Assembly (NCBI GenBank): GCA_002321305.1
Contig: DCMF01000067.1
Span: 2,092-15,758, forward strand
Source: Verrucomicrobia bacterium UBA1629
GTDB lineage: Bacteria > Verrucomicrobiota > Kiritimatiellia > RFP12 > UBA1067
Direction of reading: 5' to 3'
Length of the DNA stretch: 13,667 nucleotides
Shown here: positions 5,678 to 13,667 of the stretch, one piece after another
Numbering within the stretch: the stretch's first letter is position 1
Layout: each line of letters begins with the position of its first letter
Made by a program: the position numbers and the translations under genes
Notes under the pieces: model-generated
What the model saw: only the letters and a program-made list of their open reading frames with translations
Told to the model about the DNA's origin: nothing
The model's database searches: none

Positions 5678-7531
5678 ATGACAATGACAAGACGGTGGAC
5701 GATGGGGCTGGCGCTGCTCGCGGCGGGCGCGGCGGGTGCGGCGGAGTACGCGAACACGATTGACGGACTGGGCGTGGGCCCAGTCGAGGTGCGGTGCGCC
5801 GAGGCGGGCGGCTGGGCGTTCGCCGTCACGCGCGCCGCCGGGGCGGACGGCGTGCCGGAGCTGAAGATCCGGCTCACGGCGGTGGAAGACCTGCCCCCGC
5901 CGAGGTTCTCCGTCCTCTTCGACGTGCCGCAGGTCGACATGCACCACCGCTGGACGGCCCAGCACCTGGAGAAGGTCGGGCTGCCGCCGAACTGGGGCTG
6001 CGAGGTCGCCTCGCGCCTCTGCAGCGGGATGCCGCTCGTCGCGTTCCTGAACGACAGCGACCGGAACCGCCTCGCCGTCGCGTGTTCGGAGGCGAAGCGG
6101 ACCGTCGCCTTCCACGCGGGGCTGCGCGAGGAAGGGTGCCGCATCGAGTGGAAGATCGACTTCTTCCGGGAGCCTGAGGCGCCGATCCGCGCCTACGAGA
6201 CGACGCTTCGCTTCGACCGCCGCGACGTGTTCTTCGGCGACGCGATCGCCGCCGCGTCGGCGTGGATCACGCAGACCGCCGCGCTCCATCCCGCGCCCGT
6301 CCCGGCGGCGGCGTTCGAGCCGCTCTACTCGGCGTGGTACTCCTTCCATCAGGACGTCTCCGACAAGGCGATCGAGGCCGAGTGCGCCGAGGCCGCCGCG
6401 CTCGGCATGAAGGTCGTGATCGTCGATGACGGGTGGCAGACGGACGACAGCAACCGGGGCTACGCCTACTGCGGCGACTGGCAGGTCTCCACGAACCGCT
6501 TCCCCGACTTCGCCGCGCACGTGAAGAAGGTGCAGGGCATGGGGCTGAAGTACATGATCTGGTACGGCGTGCCGATGATCGGCTACAGGAGCGTGAACTA
6601 CGCGCGCTTCAGGGGCAAGTACCTCTGGAACGAGAGCGGGCGCTGGTCGGACTACTCGTGCCTCGACCCGCGCTTCCCGGAGGTGCGCGCGTTCCTGTGC
6701 GACCTCTACGAGAAGGCGATGCGCGACTGGGGCCTTGACGGCCTCAAGCTCGACTTCATCGACGCCATCGGGTTCAGGGGGCCTGACCCCGCGATCAAGG
6801 AGAACTACGCGGGGCGCGACATCCGCTCGCTCTCCGAGGCGATCGACCGCCTCATGAAGGACGTCCACGCGCGGCTCGTGTCCGTCAAGCCGGACGCGCT
6901 CGTCGAGTTCCGCCAGAGCTACGTCGGACCCGGCATCCGCCAGTACGGCAACATGCTGCGGGCGGCGGACTGCCCCGGCGACCTGCTCGCGAACCGCTGC
7001 CGCATCGCGAACCTGCGCCTCACGTCCGGCGAGACGGCCGTCCACGCGGACATGCTGGAGTGGAACGCGGCGGACACGGCCGAGAGCGCGGCGCGGTTCG
7101 TCCTCTCGTCTCTCTTCGGCGTGATCCAGTACTCGGTCATGCTGCGCGAGCTGCCGGACGACCACAAGAAAATGGTGGCGCACTGGCTCGGCTTCACGCG
7201 CGACCACCGCGAGACGCTGCTGAAGGGCGCGTTCCGTCCGCGCCACTTCGAGGCGTTCTACCCCGTGATCGAGGCGGAGTCGGCGGCGGAGCGCATCGTC
7301 GCGGTCTACAATGACGCGACGGTGGCGGACGGCGGCACGCTCGACCGTCCGGTCTACGTCGTCAACGCGACGGGGAAGCCGCGCGTCGCCCTGCGCCTTG
7401 CGGGCGGCCCGGCGACGGGCATTCTCTTCGACACGTTCGGCGCGCAGCGCGGCGCGGTCGCGCTGAAGGACGGCGTACAGGACGTCGAGATCCCCGTCTC
7501 CGGCTACCTGCGAATCGAACCGGCGAAGTGA
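5678..7531 (+). CDS. Secreted GH36 family glycoside hydrolase (alpha-galactosidase-like)
   Basis: This 617-aa protein is likely to release alpha-linked galactose, or a related sugar, from oligosaccharides outside the cytoplasm. A signal peptide (residues 1-22: RR, then LALLAAGAAGAA, cleavage before EY) leads to a beta-rich N-terminal domain (about 23-205). A TIM barrel follows with SAWYSFHQ (218-225), VIVDDGWQTDD (247-257), MIWYGVPM (293-300) and GLKLDFID (355-362). D359 in the KLDF motif fits the GH36 nucleophile. RAADCPGDLLANR (428-440) probably contains the acid/base Asp (D431 or D435). A C-terminal beta domain ends at VSGYLRIEPAK. The start is ATG 5678, with AAGGAG six nt upstream; the frame stays open further upstream but overlaps the radical SAM gene. 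No terminator follows. GH36 also includes raffinose-synthase-like and alpha-N-acetylgalactosaminidase members, so substrate is open. Confidence 0.88.
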   Translation: MTMTRRWTMGLALLAAGAAGAAEYANTIDGLGVGPVEVRCAEAGGWAFAVTRAAGADGVPELKIRLTAVEDLPPPRFSVLFDVPQVDMHHRWTAQHLEKVGLPPNWGCEVASRLCSGMPLVAFLNDSDRNRLAVACSEAKRTVAFHAGLREEGCRIEWKIDFFREPEAPIRAYETTLRFDRRDVFFGDAIAAASAWITQTAALHPAPVPAAAFEPLYSAWYSFHQDVSDKAIEAECAEAAALGMKVVIVDDGWQTDDSNRGYAYCGDWQVSTNRFPDFAAHVKKVQGMGLKYMIWYGVPMIGYRSVNYARFRGKYLWNESGRWSDYSCLDPRFPEVRAFLCDLYEKAMRDWGLDGLKLDFIDAIGFRGPDPAIKENYAGRDIRSLSEAIDRLMKDVHARLVSVKPDALVEFRQSYVGPGIRQYGNMLRAADCPGDLLANRCRIANLRLTSGETAVHADMLEWNAADTAESAARFVLSSLFGVIQYSVMLRELPDDHKKMVAHWLGFTRDHRETLLKGAFRPRHFEAFYPVIEAESAAERIVAVYNDATVADGGTLDRPVYVVNATGKPRVALRLAGGPATGILFDTFGAQRGAVALKDGVQDVEIPVSGYLRIEPAK

Positions 7532-7537
7532 AGAAAA

Positions 7538-7546
7538 TGCTATAAT
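7538..7546 (+). promoter_or_regulatory. Extended -10 promoter for gyrA, giving a near-leaderless mRNA
   Basis: TGCTATAAT at 7538-7546 has a perfect TATAAT (7541-7546) and TGn extension, starting 6 nt after the GH36 stop. The gyrA ATG begins at 7556, only 9 nt after the -10. Likely initiating purines are A7551 and A7556, so the transcript would carry a leader of 0-5 nt. That agrees with the absence of any Shine-Dalgarno sequence in the pyrimidine-rich bases before the ATG. Confidence 0.75.
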
Positions 7547-7555
7547 ATCCACTCT

Positions 7556-10159
<2,604 letters not shown>

Positions 10160-10255
10160 GTTCTGTCGCGGCGAGTGGCTGTTGAACGTGAAATCAGTTC
10201 CCGTGGAGTTTCGGAAGACCTTGCGCTGGCGGTGGGACCAGGGGCGTCTCGAAAG

Positions 10256-11449
10256 ATGAGATTCGATCTCGAGACCCAAGAGAAATTGCTGTCCGACTGC
10301 GCGCGTGACGGCGTGGCGCTGGCTGACAGGCTTCGCGAACGGAAAACCGACTACGATTCGCTCATCTATTCGGACGGCGCGTCGCCGCGTCTGCTCTCTC
10401 GGCTTCCCGACTTTGTGCCCGTTGACGAGCGTCCGAAAGTGGCGGGCGGCATCCCATGCGTGAGCTTCTTCTCCGGCGCCGGCGGAATGGACATCGGCTT
10501 CGAGTGCGCCGGCTTCAAGACCGTGGCGGACGTCGAGATCGTGCCGATGTTCTGCGAGACGCTACGCAAGAACGGTCACAGGGCGATTGTCGGGCCGCCG
10601 GACGCGGCGGGCGACATGTCCGACCCGCAGACGGTCATCCGTCAGCTGGAGGCACTTGGCATTGCAAAGAACTTTCCAGGCGTCTTCCATGGCGGTCCGC
10701 CGTGTCAGTCCTTCAGCATCGCGGCCAACCAGCGCTTCAGCAAGTCGGGCGAGAACTTCAAGCGGACAGGTTTCAACCATGCGAAGCTCGGCAACCTGCT
10801 CTTCTGCTACATCGACGTCATCTGCCATTTCCGACCGGAAGTGTTCCTCATCGAGAATGTGGACGGGCTGCTGACGATTGACGGCGGCGTTCAGGCTTCG
10901 CACGCCTGTGAGCTTCTGCGCACGGCCGGCTATGACGTCACGCCGCCGCGGGTCGTGAATGCGGCGGATTACGGCGTTCCGCAGAAGCGGATGCGCACAA
11001 TCATCGTTGGCAGTCGCCTCGGGCATTTCGAGTATCCCGAAAAGGTCAAGGAGCAGCTGCCGGCGGGATGTGTCTTCAAGAGGAGCCTGAAGGGGCTACC
11101 AAACCACCGGACGCGCGAACACAGCGCGGAGTCGATTCGCCGCTACATGATTCTCGGCTTCGGCAAGCGTGACAAGCTCGGGCGCGTGGATCGGCTCGAT
11201 CCCATGAAGCCGTCCAAGACGATCATTGCCGGCGGCACGGGCGGCGGCGGACGCTCTCATCTTCATCCGTTCATTCCGCGCACATTGTCGGTACGCGAGT
11301 GCGCGCGGCTACAGACGTTCCCGGACACATACGAGTTCACGGGACCCGTCGCGCGGCAGTTCACCCAGTGCGGCAACGCCGTGCCGCCCGTCCTTGCCTA
11401 CGAGATGGCCGTCGCGATCTGCCGCTCGGTCTATGGGGTGGGCGAATAG
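10256..11449 (+). CDS. DNA (cytosine-5)-methyltransferase, solitary
   Basis: This enzyme transfers a methyl group from SAM to C5 of cytosine in DNA. The 397-aa product has the family motifs in order: I SFFSGAGGMDIGFECAGF (70-87), IV GGPPCQSFS (146-154; C150 nucleophile), VI ENV (200-202), VIII QKRMRTIIVGSR (243-254), IX SVRECARLQTFPD (345-357) and X QCGNAVPP (371-378). The target-recognition region (about 255-340) is short, consistent with a single specificity that cannot be read from sequence. ATG 10256 is preferred. An in-frame GTG at 10175 would add 27 residues, but those codons have clearly lower G/C at third positions than the rest and no good ribosome site. No restriction endonuclease, Vsr gene or other methyltransferase flanks it, so it may act in regulation or phage protection. 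It may be cotranscribed with gyrA, since no promoter or terminator lies between. Confidence 0.92.
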   Translation: MRFDLETQEKLLSDCARDGVALADRLRERKTDYDSLIYSDGASPRLLSRLPDFVPVDERPKVAGGIPCVSFFSGAGGMDIGFECAGFKTVADVEIVPMFCETLRKNGHRAIVGPPDAAGDMSDPQTVIRQLEALGIAKNFPGVFHGGPPCQSFSIAANQRFSKSGENFKRTGFNHAKLGNLLFCYIDVICHFRPEVFLIENVDGLLTIDGGVQASHACELLRTAGYDVTPPRVVNAADYGVPQKRMRTIIVGSRLGHFEYPEKVKEQLPAGCVFKRSLKGLPNHRTREHSAESIRRYMILGFGKRDKLGRVDRLDPMKPSKTIIAGGTGGGGRSHLHPFIPRTLSVRECARLQTFPDTYEFTGPVARQFTQCGNAVPPVLAYEMAVAICRSVYGVGE

Positions 11450-11475
11450 GCATCGTGCCTCTCGTGCCGGGAATA

Positions 11476-11484
11476 TGGTATAAT
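11476..11484 (+). promoter_or_regulatory. Extended -10 promoter for the repeat-protein/SGNH operon
   Basis: TGGTATAAT at 11476-11484 has a perfect TATAAT and TGn extension, 26 nt after the methyltransferase stop. No -35 is evident; upstream there is a 7-bp direct repeat TCGTGCC (11453-11459 and 11462-11468). The start is predicted near 11491, giving a leader of about 65 nt that contains the palindrome at 11501-11512 and the ribosome site AAAAAGGAG (about 11541-11548). Confidence 0.75.
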
Positions 11485-11500
11485 AGCGCTGTCGCCATTT

Positions 11501-11512
11501 GATTGCGCAATC
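11501..11512. promoter_or_regulatory. 12-bp perfect palindrome in the operon leader
   Basis: GATTGCGCAATC is a perfect inverted repeat about 10 nt downstream of the predicted transcription start of the repeat-protein operon, just after CCATTT. It could bind a dimeric repressor. Its hairpin would be small, so a DNA-binding role is more plausible than an RNA one. The nearby GACGTC (11514-11519) is also palindromic. A chance palindrome cannot be excluded. Confidence 0.35.
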
Positions 11513-11555
11513 TGACGTCGTAGTCGTTGGGGACATAACAAAAAGGAGAAAACGT

Positions 11556-12179
11556 ATGAAGAAGTCCCTGATCGTCGCGGCGTTCGCCGCTGTCTGCTGC
11601 TGTTCAAACGAGGCGAATGCCGCCGTGGAGCGTTCGTGGGCGTGGTCGCCCATTGGGCTGGGGCTTTGCGCGCCCGTGCAGATCCCGTTCGCGACGAGCG
11701 ACGTCTACGGCTTCCGGTTCGGCGGGCTTTACGGCAATCATGTGGACGTCTACGGGCTGGATGTTGGGCTGGTCGAGTACCAGGAGAACTTCGTCGGCTG
11801 TCAGGTTGCGGCGGTCGGCTGGGCGTCCGGCACGGCGACAGGTCTTCAGGTCTCGCTCGCGTCGATTGACATGGCTGCGTTTACCGGATTTCAGATCGCC
11901 GCGCTCAATTGGGACAACGCCGACTCGGTTGGCGTCCAGTTCGCGGTCGCGAACGCCAACCAGTCCGACTTCACGGGCTGGGCGGCCGGCGCGCTGAACG
12001 CCTCGCTGAACTTCACGGGCTTTCAGTTCGGCGTCTTCAACCTGGCGGACGACCTGACGGGCCTCCAGCTCGGCGTCGTCAACGCGACGCAGCGGCTGAA
12101 CGGGCTTCAGGTCGGGCTCCTGAACCTCGTGTGCGAATCGAAGCTTCCGATCATGGTGATCGCGAACGCAGGGTTCTGA
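11556..12179 (+). CDS. Exported glycine-repeat protein (LA_2272-like surface repeat)
   Basis: A signal peptide (1-22, MKKSLIVAAFAAVCCC...ANA, cleavage before AVE) leads into a mature protein of about 185 aa. From residue 67 onward the sequence is nine units of 14 or 15 residues, each beginning G-hydrophobic-Q/D-hydrophobic (GLDVGL, GCQVAAV, GLQVSL, GFQIAAL, GVQFAVA, GWAAGAL, GFQFGVF, GLQLGVV, GLQVGLL). The unit-starting glycines are at 67, 81, 96, 111, 126, 141, 155, 169 and 183, and most units end with N before the turn. The pattern resembles repeats in the Leptospira LA_2272-type surface proteins, from memory. It suggests a beta-solenoid or surface beta sheet exposed outside the cytoplasm. 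Cysteines 14-16 do not make a good lipobox. The start ATG 11556 has AAGGAG upstream. The protein is likely cotranscribed with the SGNH hydrolase 17 nt downstream. Function unknown. Confidence 0.82.
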   Translation: MKKSLIVAAFAAVCCCSNEANAAVERSWAWSPIGLGLCAPVQIPFATSDVYGFRFGGLYGNHVDVYGLDVGLVEYQENFVGCQVAAVGWASGTATGLQVSLASIDMAAFTGFQIAALNWDNADSVGVQFAVANANQSDFTGWAAGALNASLNFTGFQFGVFNLADDLTGLQLGVVNATQRLNGLQVGLLNLVCESKLPIMVIANAGF

Positions 12180-12196
12180 AAGAGAGGGCGCACAGC

Positions 12197-13654
12197 ATGA
12201 AGAGACTGTCTGTTCTTGTCGCGGCGTTGGCCGTGGCGGAGTGCTTGGGCGCGATTCGCGCCGTGACGCACGACATGTACGGCGGCAACGCGGACGCCTG
12301 GCAGGTGAAGCGCCACGCCGGGAAGATGAACGTCGTCACGAACGGCGGCGCGAAGGTCGTTTTCATCGGCGACTCGATCACGCACTTCTGGGAGACGAAC
12401 GGCAGGGAACAGCTCGCGAAATACTTTGGCGCGGGCGACCGCCAGATGCTCGACCTCGGCATTTCCGCCGACCGCACCGAACACGTCCTCTGGCGGCTCA
12501 ACGAGGGCGGCGAGCTGGACGGCTACGAGGCGAAGTGCATTCTCCTCATGATCGGAACGAACAACTCCGGACACTTCCCGTTCGCGAAAGAGCCGCCGTC
12601 CGACACGATTCTCGGCATCCGCGAGATCCTGCGGACGATTCGCGCGAAGCAGCCGAAGGCGACGGTCGTCCTGACGGCGATTTTCCCGCGCGGACGCGAC
12701 GTGAACGACGCCTGCCGCCGCCGCAACGAAGTCGTCAACAAGGAGATCAGGAAGTTCGCGGACGGACAGCAGGTCTTCTGGTGCGACTTCAACGACCAGT
12801 TCCTGACGCCCGAAGGGCTGCTTTCGCCGGAGGTCTTCCCCGACCGCCTGCACCCGAACGCGGCGGGCTACGAGATCTGGGCGGCGGCGGTGAAGCCCTA
12901 CGTCGATTACGCGCTGTCGGACGGCGCGCTGCCCGCGCCCGCGAACCGCTACGCGCCGTTCCTGCGCAAGGAGTACGTGCGCATCGACGGGCCGGCCACG
13001 ACCTATCCGGCCACGCGCATCCGCTCGGAAGGGTACGGGAAAGAGGACTGGTGGCTCGACCGTCTGCTCCGCAACCGCAACCAGATCGTCGATTCCGACG
13101 GGACGTTCGATCTCGTCCTCTTTGGCGACTCGATCACGCACAACTGGGAACATCCCGGCAAGGAATCGCTCGCCGAGCTGCGCAAGACGTATTCGGTGCT
13201 GAACATCGGCTATTCGGGCGACCGCACCGAACACCTGCTCTGGCGCGGACGCAACGGCGAGCTGGACGGCTACAAGGCGAAGTGCGTCATGCTGATGATC
13301 GGCACGAACAACAGCAATGACCGCGCGCCGGACGTCGCGGCCGGCATCAGGGAGACCCTGGCTCTCATCGCCGAGAAGCAGCCGCAGGCGAAGACGCTTC
13401 TCCTGCCGATTTTCCCGCGCGGCGCGGCTGCGGACGACAAGAAGCGCGTGAAGAACGAGGAAGTGAACGCGATCGTCAAGTCCTACGCCGACGGCGAGAA
13501 GGTGATCTGGGTCGATTTCAACGCAAAGTTCCTCGACGCGAAAGGCGACACGGAATGGGTCATGCCCGACCGTCTGCACCCGAACGCGGCGGGCTATCGC
13601 GAGATCTGGCTGCCGTCGGTCTTGCCTTATTTCAAGGAAATCTGCGGCAAGTGA
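12197..13654 (+). CDS. Exported tandem-domain SGNH/GDSL hydrolase
   Basis: This 485-aa protein is two SGNH hydrolase domains in one chain behind a signal peptide (1-19). Domain 1 (about 45-245) has GDSITH (58-63, nucleophile S60), GISADRTEHVLWR (88-100), IGTNNS (119-124) and DRLHPNAAGY (216-225, D216/H219). Domain 2 (about 295-483) repeats them as GDSITH (310-315, S312), GYSGDRTEHLLWR (338-350), IGTNNS (369-374) and DRLHPNAAGY (458-467, D458/H461). All four SGNH residues are present in both, so each should be an active esterase-type site, for example a carbohydrate deacetylase or PAF-acetylhydrolase-like fold. The start ATG 12197 has GAGAGGG upstream and follows the repeat protein by 17 nt. 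The link with the GH36 gene suggests a role in deacylating polysaccharides, but the substrate is not readable. Confidence 0.9.
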   Translation: MKRLSVLVAALAVAECLGAIRAVTHDMYGGNADAWQVKRHAGKMNVVTNGGAKVVFIGDSITHFWETNGREQLAKYFGAGDRQMLDLGISADRTEHVLWRLNEGGELDGYEAKCILLMIGTNNSGHFPFAKEPPSDTILGIREILRTIRAKQPKATVVLTAIFPRGRDVNDACRRRNEVVNKEIRKFADGQQVFWCDFNDQFLTPEGLLSPEVFPDRLHPNAAGYEIWAAAVKPYVDYALSDGALPAPANRYAPFLRKEYVRIDGPATTYPATRIRSEGYGKEDWWLDRLLRNRNQIVDSDGTFDLVLFGDSITHNWEHPGKESLAELRKTYSVLNIGYSGDRTEHLLWRGRNGELDGYKAKCVMLMIGTNNSNDRAPDVAAGIRETLALIAEKQPQAKTLLLPIFPRGAAADDKKRVKNEEVNAIVKSYADGEKVIWVDFNAKFLDAKGDTEWVMPDRLHPNAAGYREIWLPSVLPYFKEICGK

Positions 13655-13667
13655 CCGGGATTTTTTG

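Noticed and set aside
10175..10255. GTG start giving a 27-residue longer methyltransferase
   Set aside because: Third-position G/C is clearly lower than in the rest of the gene, there is no SD before the GTG and the added residues match no family motif. It is kept as an alternative only.
11556..11621. Lipoprotein signal (Cys-Cys-Cys at residues 14-16)
   Set aside because: The residue before the first Cys is Val, which does not fit the lipobox. ANA before AVE is a better type I cleavage site.
13621..13667. Hairpin at the end of the SGNH gene followed by TTTTTT
   Set aside because: CTTGCC/GGCAAG (13621-13626 and 13646-13651) with an inner 5-bp stem is real, but the T-run begins about 9 nt after the stem and the window ends there, so a terminator cannot be judged.

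Overview
The window is a GC-rich stretch of bacterial chromosome, apparently free of mobile elements. It carries ten protein genes, all on the + strand. Strong G/C bias at third codon positions creates many long shadow frames on both strands, which I left out. The mix of core genes with secreted carbohydrate-active enzymes, and repeated promoters built on TGGTATAAT, would suit an uncultured gut-type member of the PVC group such as Kiritimatiellota. That placement is inference from style and gene content, not proof.

Layout. 1-203: non-coding, with a 16-bp direct repeat and a promoter. 204-821: MTA/SAH-nucleosidase-like enzyme. 981-3023: rpsB and tsf, with a strong hairpin and two 7-bp tandem repeat arrays between them, closed by an 11-bp hairpin terminator. 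3133-5588: three genes I cannot assign to a pathway, namely a 213-aa protein of unknown function, a Zn-ribbon-like 247-aa protein, and a radical SAM/SPASM enzyme that overlaps it by ATGA. 5678-7531: secreted GH36 alpha-galactosidase-like enzyme. 7556-10159: gyrA, whose promoter lies so close to the ATG that its mRNA is probably leaderless. 10256-11449: solitary C5-cytosine DNA methyltransferase. 11556-13654: an exported protein of nine 14/15-residue glycine repeats, followed 17 nt later by an exported tandem-domain SGNH/GDSL hydrolase.

How the genes work together. rpsB-tsf is the classical translation operon. The Zn-ribbon protein and radical SAM enzyme almost certainly act together, because they are translationally coupled. 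The GH36 enzyme, repeat protein and double SGNH hydrolase all have signal peptides and point to glycan handling outside the cytoplasm. Five transcription units start from extended -10 promoters (TGnTATAMT) with no recognisable -35. Two of these directly follow the T-tract of the preceding hairpin, so terminator and promoter are fused.

Best candidates for something undescribed: the Zn-ribbon/radical SAM pair with its unknown upstream neighbour, the paired heptanucleotide arrays in the SD-less tsf leader, and the 14/15-residue repeat protein coupled to the double SGNH hydrolase. No tRNA, rRNA, CRISPR array, IS element or integrase was seen.
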